A stretch of DNA of 41,443 nucleotides from Rubrivivax sp. (lineage in GTDB: Bacteria > Pseudomonadota > Gammaproteobacteria > Burkholderiales > Burkholderiaceae_C). Position 1 is the first letter of the stretch; each line of letters begins with the position of its first letter. Both the position numbers and the translations under genes were made by a program. This document shows, piece after piece, positions 7,194-14,891 of the stretch. Under the pieces are notes generated by a model. That model was given only the letters and a program-made list of their open reading frames with translations, made no database searches and had not been told where the DNA came from. The DNA lies in the NCBI GenBank assembly GCA_027483705.1, contig JAIXTY010000211.1, positions 1 through 41,443 on the forward strand, in the 5' to 3' direction.

Positions 7194-9104
7194 CAGCCCG
7201 CCGTCGTTCTTGCGGATCACCACCGTGGCGCTGCGCGGACGACCATCCGGGCGCTGGTCGGGCCAGTTGCTCACCTTGCGTGGCGCCGCCGGGTCGCTGC
7301 GCTCGCTGGGGCTTTCGCCCGGGTGCTGGATGTTGATGAACATCGCGCGCCCGTCGGGCGTGGCGGTGGCACCGGTAATCTCGCAGCCCGCCGGGCCGGT
7401 GAGGAAGCGGCGGATCTCGCCGCTGCGAGGGTCGGCCGCGAGCATGGCGTTGTGGCCCAGGTTCTTCAGGTCGCCGCGGCCCATGGCGCTGGTGGACATG
7501 TCGGTCTGGATCCACAGCACGCCGCGCGCGTCGGTCCACAGGCCGTCGGGGCAGGCGAAGGCGTCACCCTTGACGTTGCCCTTGGCCTCGGCGCGCTCGA
7601 GCGTGGAGTCGCCGGCGAGCACGAAGTGGTTCCACTGGAAGCTCTCGCCGTCGAAGTCGCCGTCTTCCTTCCAGCGGATGATGTGCCCCATCGTGTTGTT
7701 GGCGCGCGGGTTCGCGGCGTCAGTGCCCGGCAGGTTGTTGCCACCGCGGTTGCTGTTGTTGGTGAGCGTGCAATACACCCAGCCGGCCTTGTCGATGTCG
7801 ATCCACTCCGGGCGGTCCATCTTGGTGGCACCCAGCAGGTCGCTGGCCTGGCGTGTCTTGATCAGCACCTCACCCTGGTCGGCAAAGCCATTCGCCGCCG
7901 TCAGCGGCCCGCTGCCGTGCACCAGCGGCACCCAGCGGCCCTTGCCGTCGGCGTCGAAGCGCGCCACGTACAGCGTGCCGTGGTCCAGCAGCGTGGCGTT
8001 GGCCGCGGCGCCACCGGGCTTGACGGTGTCGCGGCTGACGAACTTGTAGATGTACTCGAAGCGCGCGTCCTCGCCGCTGTAGACGACGGCGCGGCCGCTC
8101 TTCGTGACCGCGACTGTCGCGCCTTCGTGCGCCGCGCGGCCCATCGCGGTGCGCTTCACGGGCGTGCTGCTCGGGTTGAACGGGTCGATCTCGACGATCC
8201 AGCCGAAGCGGTTGGGCTCGTTGGGGTTCTTCGTGGCGTCGAAGCGCTCGTCGTGCTCGTGCCAGCGGTAGCCGACCGGGTCGCCCCGGCGCAGGCCCCA
8301 GCGCGCCTCGTGCGGGCTCGGCGCGTCCGGGCCCTTGAAGTAGAAGATGAAGTTCTCTTCACAGGTGAGGTAGGTGCCCCAGGGCGTGATGCCGCTGCCG
8401 CAGTTGTTGAGCGTGCCCAGCGGGCGCACGCCGCGCGGGTCGGCGCGCGTCTGCAGCAGCGCATGGCCGGCGGCCGGGCCGCCGAAGGCCATCGGCGTGT
8501 TGGCCGTGATGCGGCGCGCCCAGGGGCTGGGCTTGACGATGCTCCAGCGGCCGTCCTTGGCCTCGACCTCGAGCACCGACACGCCATGCGCCGCCTGCGC
8601 CTTGCGCACCTTGGCGGCGTTCCAGGTGGCCATGCCGTCCGTGTGCAGCAGGCCGTCGTCGGCGTACTCGTGGTTCATCACCAGGAGGCCGGCGGTGTTG
8701 CTGTCGGGCGTGAGCGGGTGGCGGAAGAAGTGGATGCCGTCGTGGTGCATGCCGACCTGCGTCTCCTGCTCGGCCGCGCTGTTGCTGGCGTCGAACTTGA
8801 AGGCCGGGTCTTCGCCCGACAGGCCCACGGCCTCGCCCCAGGGCGCCAGCACCTGCACGCTGTAGCCCTCGGGCACCGTCACGGTGTCGGCGGTCGACAC
8901 CGGCACGCTCTTGAAGCCCAGCAGCGGCCCCGATGCAACGCCCGCACCCCCGGTGGCGCAGCCGGCCAGCGGCGCCAGCAGGCTGCTGGCGGCGGCGGCC
9001 AGGCCGCCGTGGATGAAGGTGCGGCGACGCAGCGCCGACACCTCGTGGATCGTGGGGTTGGAGGAGCGGTTGCTGTCCTCCATGCGGTCGAAGTCCTTGG
9101 CCAT
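7182..9104 (-). CDS. phoX: PhoX-family alkaline phosphatase (Tat-exported)
   Basis: PhoX enzymes are periplasmic or secreted phosphomonoesterases that use iron and calcium and help cells recover phosphate from organic esters. The 640-residue protein has a long N-region, then a twin-arginine signal with RRRTFIHGG at about residue 26, a hydrophobic stretch, and LAGCA, a possible lipobox. The rest resembles the DUF839/PhoX beta-propeller family: VLVMNHEYADDG-type blocks (here LLVMNHEYADDGLLHTDG), NNCGSGITPWGTYLTCEENF, the acidic WIVEIDPFNPSS loop, and WIQTDMSTS / MFINIQHPGE near the end. ATG 9104 has only a weak ribosome binding site. A Pho-box-like 18-mer at 9154-9171, pointing toward this gene, supports control by PhoB. 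It is transcribed divergently from the VOC gene. Confidence 0.9.
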   Translation of the reverse strand: MAKDFDRMEDSNRSSNPTIHEVSALRRRTFIHGGLAAAASSLLAPLAGCATGGAGVASGPLLGFKSVPVSTADTVTVPEGYSVQVLAPWGEAVGLSGEDPAFKFDASNSAAEQETQVGMHHDGIHFFRHPLTPDSNTAGLLVMNHEYADDGLLHTDGMATWNAAKVRKAQAAHGVSVLEVEAKDGRWSIVKPSPWARRITANTPMAFGGPAAGHALLQTRADPRGVRPLGTLNNCGSGITPWGTYLTCEENFIFYFKGPDAPSPHEARWGLRRGDPVGYRWHEHDERFDATKNPNEPNRFGWIVEIDPFNPSSTPVKRTAMGRAAHEGATVAVTKSGRAVVYSGEDARFEYIYKFVSRDTVKPGGAAANATLLDHGTLYVARFDADGKGRWVPLVHGSGPLTAANGFADQGEVLIKTRQASDLLGATKMDRPEWIDIDKAGWVYCTLTNNSNRGGNNLPGTDAANPRANNTMGHIIRWKEDGDFDGESFQWNHFVLAGDSTLERAEAKGNVKGDAFACPDGLWTDARGVLWIQTDMSTSAMGRGDLKNLGHNAMLAADPRSGEIRRFLTGPAGCEITGATATPDGRAMFINIQHPGESPSERSDPAAPRKVSNWPDQRPDGRPRSATVVIRKNDGGLIGT

Positions 9105-9153
9105 GGTGCTTTCTGGTGATGATCTGAACGACCCACGACGGTGGCGCGCGATC

Positions 9154-9171
9154 GTGAAACTGGCGTGACAG
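9154..9171 (-). promoter_or_regulatory. Putative Pho box upstream of phoX
   Basis: On the minus strand the sequence reads CTGTCAC, GCCA, GTTTCAC. The consensus PhoB site is two CTGTCAY-type heptamers separated by 4 bp. The first heptamer matches fully, the second at five of seven positions, and the 11-bp spacing is exact. It lies 49 bp before the phoX start codon. I could not place a convincing -10 element at the canonical distance. Confidence 0.6.
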
Positions 9172-9190
9172 ACCCGCCGCGCCGCACTCC

Positions 9191-9196
9191 TATCCT
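9191..9196 (+). promoter_or_regulatory. Leaderless-type -10 element for VOC gene
   Basis: TATCCT ends 7 nt before ATG 9204, so transcription would begin at or next to the A of the start codon. No ribosome binding site is present. The same spacing recurs before several other genes in this window. Confidence 0.45.
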
Positions 9197-9203
9197 ACGC
9201 ACC

Positions 9204-9593
9204 ATGACACCTCGACTGGCCCTGACCGCGCTGCTGGTGCCCGACTACGACGCGGCATTGGCCTTCTTCACCGAGGGCCTGGGCTGGATCTGCCGCGAAG
9301 ACGTGGCCCTGGGCGGCGGCAAGCGCTGGGTGGTGGTGGGCCCGGCCGCCGGCGGCGCCGGCCTGCTGCTGGCACGCGCCGCCAGCGACGCGCAGCGCGC
9401 GCTCGTCGGTGGCCAGGGTGGCGGCCGCGTGTGGCTGTTCCTGCACAGCGACGACCTTGATGCCGACCTGGCCCGCCTGGAGTCGCACGGCGGCCGCCGA
9501 GCCGAGACCCCGCGCGCCGAGCCCTATGGCCGCGTCGTCGTGTTCACCGACCCCTGGGGCAACCGCTGGGACTTGATCGAGCGCACCCCGTGA
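9204..9593 (+). CDS. VOC-superfamily (glyoxalase/bleomycin-resistance fold) protein
   Basis: This is a 129-residue vicinal-oxygen-chelate fold protein; such proteins are metal-dependent lyases, isomerases or dioxygenases, or drug-binding proteins. The two beta-alpha-beta-beta-beta modules are recognisable: ALLVPDYDAALAFFTEGLGW at the N-terminus and VWLFLHSDDLDADLARLESHGG in the middle, ending with VVVFTDPWGNRWDLIER. The C-terminal Asp-Pro-Trp-Gly-Asn block is typical of the lactoylglutathione-lyase-like group. The frame extends upstream to 9141, but ATG 9204 matches the family N-terminus and sits 7 nt after a -10-like TATCCT. The NAD-binding gene follows after 28 bp. The substrate cannot be told from sequence. 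Confidence 0.88.
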   Translation: MTPRLALTALLVPDYDAALAFFTEGLGWICREDVALGGGKRWVVVGPAAGGAGLLLARAASDAQRALVGGQGGGRVWLFLHSDDLDADLARLESHGGRRAETPRAEPYGRVVVFTDPWGNRWDLIERTP

Positions 9594-9609
9594 GGCCCGC
9601 GCCCGGGGC

Positions 9610-9615
9610 TATGCT
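9610..9615 (+). promoter_or_regulatory. Leaderless-type -10 element for SDR-like gene
   Basis: TATGCT ends 6 nt before ATG 9622 and there is no Shine-Dalgarno sequence. It could give a leaderless transcript starting inside the VOC-SDR spacer, independent of any read-through from the VOC promoter. Confidence 0.4.
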
Positions 9616-9621
9616 CGTCGC

Positions 9622-10278
9622 ATGACACCGCCTCTTCCCGGCCTGGCCCTGCTGGCCGGCGCCACCGGCCTGGTGGGCCGCGAGATCGCCGGCCAGTGGC
9701 CCGGCCCGATGCAACTGCTGGTGCGCCGGGCCGTGCCGGCGCCGCGCCCGGGCCTGACGATCCAGGTGGTGGACTTCGGCGCCCTGCCCTCGCTGCCCAC
9801 GGCCACGCTGGCCTTCTGCGCCTTGGGCACCACCATCAAGGTGGCCGGCTCGCAGGCCGCATTCCGCGCGGTGGACTTCGACGCCGTGCTGGCCTTCGCA
9901 CGGGCGGCCCGTGCCGCGGGCGTGCAGCGCTTCGGCATCGTCTCCTCGCTGGGCGCGAGTGCGCGCTCGGGCAACTTCTACAGCCGCGTCAAGGGCGAGG
10001 CCGAAGAGGCGCTGCGCGGCGTGGGCTTCGAGCACCTGGTGATCGCGCGGCCCTCGCTGCTGCTGGGCGACCGCACCGCGCTCGGCCAGCCCGAGCGAGC
10101 CGGCGAGCGCTGGGGCGAGCGCGTGGCCGGCTGGCTGGGGCCGCTCATTCCCGCCGGCTACCGGCCGATCGCCGCGGCCACCGTGGCGCGGGCGCTGGTG
10201 CGCACGCTGCCCACCGCTGCACAGGGTGTGACCGTGCTCGATTCGGCGGCGCTGCAGCGCGCCGGGGCGGGCCCGTGA
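9622..10278 (+). CDS. NAD(P)-binding atypical SDR (HTATIP2/YbjT-like)
   Basis: The 218-residue product has a Rossmann nucleotide-binding motif at the N-terminus (LLAGATGLVGREIA, residues 9-22). It also has the pattern FCALGTTIKVAGSQAAFRAVDFD, characteristic of HTATIP2/TIP30-like atypical short-chain dehydrogenases. A YSRVKGEAEEAL segment provides the Tyr-x-x-x-Lys pair, and the C-terminal IARPSLLLGDR block is typical of NmrA/YbjT relatives. Function in bacteria is largely uncharacterised; some relatives sense or use NADPH. The stop codon overlaps the GTG of the next gene (GTGA, 10275-10278). Confidence 0.85.
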   Translation: MTPPLPGLALLAGATGLVGREIAGQWPGPMQLLVRRAVPAPRPGLTIQVVDFGALPSLPTATLAFCALGTTIKVAGSQAAFRAVDFDAVLAFARAARAAGVQRFGIVSSLGASARSGNFYSRVKGEAEEALRGVGFEHLVIARPSLLLGDRTALGQPERAGERWGERVAGWLGPLIPAGYRPIAAATVARALVRTLPTAAQGVTVLDSAALQRAGAGP

Positions 10279-11648
10279 AGATCCGCTTCCTCGGCGCCGC
10301 CGACGGCGTGACGGGCTCCCGCCACCTCGTCACCAGCGCCGGCGCACGCGTGCTGCTCGACTGCGGCCTGTTCCAGGGCTGGAAGCTGCACCGCGAGCGC
10401 AACTGGGCCGAGCCCGGCCCGCTGCGCGAGGCCGACGCGGTGGTGATCAGCCATGCGCACCTCGACCATTCCGGCTGGCTGCCGGCGCTCGTGCGCCATG
10501 GCTGGCGCGGCCCGGTCTACGCAAGCCCGGCCACCTGCGCGCTGCTGAAGGTGCTGCTGCTCGACAGCGCCCACCTGCAGGAAGAAGACGCACGCCGCGC
10601 CAACCGCTACGGCTACAGCCGGCACGAGAAGGCGCTGCCGCTGTACACCCGCGCCGACGCCTTGCGCGCTTTGGCGCTGCTGGTGCCGGTGGCGCCGGGC
10701 CGTGCCTTCAGCCCCGACGGCGCGCTGGCCCGCCACACGCTGACGCTCACGCCGGTGGGCCACCTGCTGGGCGCCTGTGCCGTGACGCTGCGCGAGCCCG
10801 GCCGCAACGGGCACCGGCTGGTGTTCTCGGGCGACGTCGGCCGGCAGGCCGACCTGCTGATGCCGCCACCGCAGGCCCCGGAGTTCGCGGACACGCTGAT
10901 CGTCGAGAGCACCTACGGCAACCGCGACCACGAGCCCGAAGACGCCGAGGCGCGCCTGGAAGAGCTGATCAACCGCACGGTGCACGGCGGCGGCTCGGTG
11001 CTGCTGCCCACCTTCGCCGTGGGCCGCGCGCAGGCCTTGCTGCTCGTGCTGCAGCGCCTCAAGCGCGCCGGCCGCATCCCGGCGAGATTGCCGATCGTGC
11101 TGGACAGCCCGATGGCCCAGCAGGCCACCGAGCTGTACCGCCATCACGCGGCGCTGCTGCGCATCGGCCGCAAGGAAGCGCAGACGCTGGCCGACGGCGT
11201 GCGCCTCATCACCACCGGTGCGCAGAGCCAGAGGCTGGCGGCGTCACCCGTACCGATGGTCATCCTCAGCGCCAGCGGCATGGCCACCGGCGGGCGCGTG
11301 CTGCACCACCTGAAGGCGCTGCTGCCCGACCCACGGCACCACGTCGTCTTCGCCGGCTTCCAGGTCGGCGGCAGCCGCGGCGCCCGCCTTGTGGCCGGCG
11401 AGCGCGAGGTCAAGATCCACGGCGAGATGGTGCCGGTGCGCGCGGGCATCTCGCAGCTCGGCGGCCTGTCGGGCCACGCCGACCGCGGCGAGCTGCTGGC
11501 CTGGATGGGCCACTTCCGCCAGGCGCCGGCGCAGACCTTCGTGGTGCACGGCGAGCCCACCGCGGCCGACACGCTGCGCGGCGAGATCCAGAACCGCCTG
11601 GGCTGGCGCGTGCGCGTGCCGCAGCACGGCGAGGAGACCGAGGTTTGA
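10275..11648 (+). CDS. Metallo-beta-lactamase/beta-CASP nuclease-like protein
   Basis: MBL-fold proteins with a beta-CASP domain are zinc-dependent RNA (or DNA) nucleases such as CPSF73, RNase J and their bacterial relatives. GTG 10275 overlaps the preceding stop and gives 457 residues, typical of the stand-alone bacterial group. The metal site HxHxDH is at residues 60-65 (SHAHLDHSG). Further motifs are GHLLGACAV, LVFSGDVGR, the beta-CASP entry LIVESTYGNR, then VLLPTFAVGRAQ, VILSASGMATGG and LSGHADRGELL near the C-terminus. No separate RNA-binding domain is evident. It overlaps the next gene (TTGA). Whether it cuts mRNA, processes stable RNA or acts on another phosphodiester is unknown. Confidence 0.9.
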   Translation: MKIRFLGAADGVTGSRHLVTSAGARVLLDCGLFQGWKLHRERNWAEPGPLREADAVVISHAHLDHSGWLPALVRHGWRGPVYASPATCALLKVLLLDSAHLQEEDARRANRYGYSRHEKALPLYTRADALRALALLVPVAPGRAFSPDGALARHTLTLTPVGHLLGACAVTLREPGRNGHRLVFSGDVGRQADLLMPPPQAPEFADTLIVESTYGNRDHEPEDAEARLEELINRTVHGGGSVLLPTFAVGRAQALLLVLQRLKRAGRIPARLPIVLDSPMAQQATELYRHHAALLRIGRKEAQTLADGVRLITTGAQSQRLAASPVPMVILSASGMATGGRVLHHLKALLPDPRHHVVFAGFQVGGSRGARLVAGEREVKIHGEMVPVRAGISQLGGLSGHADRGELLAWMGHFRQAPAQTFVVHGEPTAADTLRGEIQNRLGWRVRVPQHGEETEV

Positions 11649-12982
11649 CGGCCACGGCCGGGCCCACCGCGACCACGGCGCTGGGCCTGGCCGCGGCGCT
11701 GGGCGCCGGGCTGCTGATCGGGCTGGAGCGCGAGCGCCGCAAGCGCCGCCGCCGCGGCGCCGCGCAGGTGCAGGCCGCGGGCATCCGCAGCTTCGCGCTG
11801 GTGGCGCTGGCCGGCGGCCTCGCGCAGGCGCTGGGAATGGCGCTCGGCACGGCCTGGCTGGTGGTGCTGGGCGCGGCGCTGGTGGCGCTGCTGGCCGTGG
11901 TGGCCTACGCGCGCAGTCTGCGCCTGCCCGGCGCGGCTGCAGCCGACACCGACCCCGGCCTCACCACCGAGCTGGCGCTCTTCGTCACCTACCTCGTGGG
12001 CGTGCTGTCGGTGCAGTCGCCGGCGCTCGGCGCGGGCGCGGCGGTGGTGGTGGCCACGCTGCTGGCGGCGCGCGAGCGGCTGCACCGCTTTGCGACCCAG
12101 GCGCTGTCCGAGGCCGAGCTGCACGACGCGCTGATCCTGGCGGCGCTGGCCCTCGTGCTGCTGCCGCTGGCACCGGCCACGCCACCGGCGGCGCTGCAGC
12201 CCTGGGTGCCGGTGGCGCCGCGCACGCTGCTGCTCACGGTGGTGCTGATCCTGGCGCTGCAGGCCGCGGGCCATGTGGCCGGGCGGCTCATGGGGGCGCG
12301 CGCCGGGTTGGCGCTGGCGGGCCTGTTCTCGGGCTTCGTGTCAAGCACCGCCAGCATCGTGGCGATGGGCGCGCGCGTGCGCTCGGGCAGCCCGCTGGCG
12401 GCCGCCAGCGCCGGCGCCGTGGCCTCGACGGCCGCCACCTGGCTGCAGGCCGCGCTGCTGGTGGCCGCGCTGGCGCCCGCGGCCCTCACCACCGTGCTGC
12501 CGGCGGCCCTGGCCGGCGCCGGCGTGGCCGCGACACTGGCCGCGCTGATGGCGTGGCGGGCACCGGCGGCCGAGCCGTCCGCCGGCCCGGCCGGGCCCGA
12601 CACCTCGCGGGGCCCGCTGCGCCTGCGCGAGGCCGTGGCGCTGGCATCGCTGCTGGCTGTGGTGTCGGTGGCGGTGGCCTGGGCGCAGCAGCGCTTCGGC
12701 GCGCTCGGCCTGCTCGGTGGCACGGCGTTGGCCGCACTGGCCGACGCCCACGCCCCCGTGGCTGCGCTGGCCTCGTTGCACTCGCGTGGTGCCATTGGGG
12801 CACCGGCGCTGCTGCAAGGGCTCGTGGCGGCGGTCTCGGCCAACGCGGTCGTGCGCGCCGTGGCGGCCTTCACCGCCGGCGGCCGCGGCTACGGCTGGCG
12901 GGTGGCGGGCAGCCTGCTCGCGTCGACCTCGGCGGCCGTGGTGGTCGCCGCCTGGGCTCAGCGCGCGACGCAGTTGCCGTAG
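11645..12982 (+). CDS. MgtC/SapB-type DUF4010 membrane protein
   Basis: The 445-residue protein is strongly hydrophobic, with roughly a dozen membrane spans. The N-terminal module resembles MgtC/SapB (LGLAAALGAGLLIGLERERRKRR, then GIRSFALVALAGGLAQALG), and the C-terminal part matches the DUF4010 arrangement (LFSGFVSSTASIVAMGARVR). MgtC proteins help pathogens survive low magnesium and modulate ATP synthase or phosphate uptake; the DUF4010 fusion has no settled function. The only suitable start is TTG 11645, overlapping the nuclease stop codon, with GAGGAG at 11631-11636. The conserved N-terminus would be lost with any later start. Its last 25 bp overlap the end of the convergent esterase gene. 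Confidence 0.85.
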   Translation: MTATAGPTATTALGLAAALGAGLLIGLERERRKRRRRGAAQVQAAGIRSFALVALAGGLAQALGMALGTAWLVVLGAALVALLAVVAYARSLRLPGAAAADTDPGLTTELALFVTYLVGVLSVQSPALGAGAAVVVATLLAARERLHRFATQALSEAELHDALILAALALVLLPLAPATPPAALQPWVPVAPRTLLLTVVLILALQAAGHVAGRLMGARAGLALAGLFSGFVSSTASIVAMGARVRSGSPLAAASAGAVASTAATWLQAALLVAALAPAALTTVLPAALAGAGVAATLAALMAWRAPAAEPSAGPAGPDTSRGPLRLREAVALASLLAVVSVAVAWAQQRFGALGLLGGTALAALADAHAPVAALASLHSRGAIGAPALLQGLVAAVSANAVVRAVAAFTAGGRGYGWRVAGSLLASTSAAVVVAAWAQRATQLP

Positions 12983-13914
12983 AAGGCCATCAGTGCCGGC
13001 GTGATCACGGTGTCGCCGGCCTGCCCGACGGCCTGGTTGACCTCGGCATGGCTCAAGCCCGTGGCCACCTGCAGGGTGGCGGCCACGCCCGCGGCGGTGA
13101 GCGCGTCGACATAGGCCCGGGCCTGCGCCTGGCGCGACGCCAGGCCGCGGGTCACCACCCAGTGTGGCGAACGCCCCGGGCCCACGTGGCGCAACGGCGA
13201 GGCCTCGCGCAGCGTGGCGGGTTCGGTGCCGACGCCGTTCTGGTACAGCTGCGCGTCGTCGCCGCCGCCGGACACCAGCGCCTCGAGGTCGTAGGCCTCG
13301 GTGTCCAGCAGGGCCACGCAGCGCGCCGCCGCCAGCGGCAGCCCCTCGGCCGCCAGGAAGCGCGCATCGGTGGCCAGCAGCGCGGCCAGATGCGCGCCGG
13401 CGCTGTGGCCCAGCAGCAGCAGCCGGCTGCGGTCCAGGCCCTGCGCGCCGGCGATGTCGGCCAGGAAGCGCAGCGCCGCCGCGCCGTCGCCCTGGGCCAC
13501 CGGGTAGCGCACGCGCAGCGGGTCGTCCAGGCGCACCGGGAGCGGCGACAGCCGGTAGTTCACGCTCACGAAGCCCCAGCCCGCGGCGGTGAACAGCGCG
13601 ATCTTGTCGGCCACCTGCTGCGCCTTGTCACCCAGCGCGTAGCCGCCGCCGTGGAAGTACACGACCAGCGGCGCCGCCGGGCAGCCGGCGTCGCGGCGCG
13701 GCAGCACGAGGTCGAGCGACAGCTGATCCGCCGGCACGCCGGGCACGCTGCGGTAGGCCAGGGTCTGGGTCGGCAGCGCGCCCTGCCCGCTGCATGCCGG
13801 CGCGGCGGCCGGCGGTGGCGCGTCACCCCCGCCGCCGCCACCGCAGGCGGTGGTGAAAACGGTGGTGCAGGCGGCGAGGAAGGCCAGACCGATGGAGCGG
13901 CGATCGTGGGTCAT
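12958..13914 (-). CDS. Alpha/beta-hydrolase (esterase/lipase-like) lipoprotein
   Basis: The 318-residue protein has a signal peptide with a Cys followed by a glycine run (FTTACGGGGGGD, about residues 19-30), suggesting a lipoprotein with a flexible linker. The domain is of the carboxylesterase/BD-FAE type: oxyanion motif YFHGGGYALGD, nucleophile elbow GHSAGAH, and a likely catalytic His in LSHAEVNQ near the C-terminus. Such enzymes hydrolyse short acyl or aryl esters; the location here would be periplasmic or outer membrane. It lies 91 bp downstream of the prolyl hydroxylase on the same strand and overlaps the 3' end of the DUF4010 gene by 25 bp tail to tail. Confidence 0.86.
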   Translation of the reverse strand: MTHDRRSIGLAFLAACTTVFTTACGGGGGGDAPPPAAAPACSGQGALPTQTLAYRSVPGVPADQLSLDLVLPRRDAGCPAAPLVVYFHGGGYALGDKAQQVADKIALFTAAGWGFVSVNYRLSPLPVRLDDPLRVRYPVAQGDGAAALRFLADIAGAQGLDRSRLLLLGHSAGAHLAALLATDARFLAAEGLPLAAARCVALLDTEAYDLEALVSGGGDDAQLYQNGVGTEPATLREASPLRHVGPGRSPHWVVTRGLASRQAQARAYVDALTAAGVAATLQVATGLSHAEVNQAVGQAGDTVITPALMAFYGNCVAR

Positions 13915-13967
13915 GGCGACATGCTGCAGCGCCTGCCGTGACGCCTCGCTTCCAGCGGGTTAACGCA

Positions 13968-13993
13968 CGTGAAGCGCCGTGCCGCCTTTCACG
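13968..13993. terminator. Possible hairpin downstream of prolyl hydroxylase
   Basis: CGTGAA (13968-13973) and TTCACG (13988-13993) form a 6-bp inverted repeat with a 14-nt loop, in the 91-bp gap between the prolyl hydroxylase and the esterase gene. There is no T-run. It could be a weak terminator or a binding site. Confidence 0.25.
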
Positions 13994-14005
13994 CCGGCCG
14001 CAGCC

Positions 14006-14887
14006 TCAGATGAACTCGCGCTCGCGCAGCCACTTCGTCGCCACCCACTTTTCGCCGGCCAGCACCGGGGCGCCGCCGTGCAGCGTCTTGGTGGTCACGT
14101 GGGCGCGGTTGTAGCTGAAGAACACCGCGTTGCCGCGCACCGGCGCCACTTCGAGGCCGACTTCCGGAAAGGTGGTCGCACCGCCGCCTTCGGGCGTGTT
14201 GAGGTACATCACCAGCGTGCCGACACGCTGCCCGCCGCGCGCCAGGATCTTGCCGCTGCCGGCGTGCACGGGGTCGAAGTAGTCGTGGTGCGGGCGGTAC
14301 TCGGCCCCGGGCCGGTAGCGCAGGATCTGCAGGCCCTCGCCGTTCTCGACGGGCCAGCCCAGGAGCCCGCCAATGCGGCGCTCGATGCGCGCGATGAGAT
14401 CGTGTTCGCCACGCTCGAAGAACATGCCGTCGCTGGTGCGCGAGGGGTTGATCTCGCTGCCGCCGGTGGCGTTGTCCACCGTCTCGCTGCGGCTCAGCCG
14501 CGGGTCGGCCAGCTTCATCAGGCCGATGCACTCGTCGTCGGTGAGCAGGCCGCCGAACACCACCACGCGCGGGTGCTTCATCGTCGTCAGCACCTTCACG
14601 ACGTGGCCCTCGACCACGATCTCGCTCGGCGAACCCGCGAGCGGCGGCTCGGGCACCGGCACCGGCGGCGGCAGGTCGCTCTCGTCGGGCGGCAGGCTGG
14701 CGAGGTGCTCGCGCAGCGTGTGCTCCATGGCCTTGATGGCGACGTCCTCGTGCCAGCCGCTGGTGATCATGGCCTGGATGACGTCCTGCGGCCGGCAGCC
14801 GGCCTCGGCCTGTTCGATGATCCAGCGGCGCAGCTCCGGCGTCACGGACTGCGGCTTGGCGGTGGTGGTGCTGGCGGTCGAGCTCAT
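14006..14887 (-). CDS. 2-oxoglutarate/Fe(II) prolyl 4-hydroxylase-like protein
   Basis: Prolyl 4-hydroxylases use Fe(II), oxygen and 2-oxoglutarate to hydroxylate proline; in bacteria EF-Tu is one known target. From ATG 14887 the product has 293 residues. The jelly-roll oxygenase domain covers about residues 100-290, with the iron ligands H200 and D202 (HHDYFD) and H270, and the 2-oxoglutarate-binding K280 (TLHGGAPVLAGEKW). Ahead of it is a helical region (about 16-65, ELRRWIIEQAEAG to KAMEHTL) and a proline-rich linker (LPPPVPVPEPP). The longer open frame to 14971 overlaps yaaA and lacks homologous character. The start has a CAGAAT element 6 nt upstream and no ribosome binding site. yaaA ends 4 bp upstream. 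Confidence 0.92.
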   Translation of the reverse strand: MSSTASTTTAKPQSVTPELRRWIIEQAEAGCRPQDVIQAMITSGWHEDVAIKAMEHTLREHLASLPPDESDLPPPVPVPEPPLAGSPSEIVVEGHVVKVLTTMKHPRVVVFGGLLTDDECIGLMKLADPRLSRSETVDNATGGSEINPSRTSDGMFFERGEHDLIARIERRIGGLLGWPVENGEGLQILRYRPGAEYRPHHDYFDPVHAGSGKILARGGQRVGTLVMYLNTPEGGGATTFPEVGLEVAPVRGNAVFFSYNRAHVTTKTLHGGAPVLAGEKWVATKWLREREFI

Positions 14888-14891
14888 GCCG

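Noticed and set aside
7323-9119. 598-codon open frame antisense to phoX
   Set aside because: It lies opposite a well-supported gene and its translation is Ala/Val/Arg/His-rich without domains. In DNA this GC-rich, antisense frames rarely meet stop codons.
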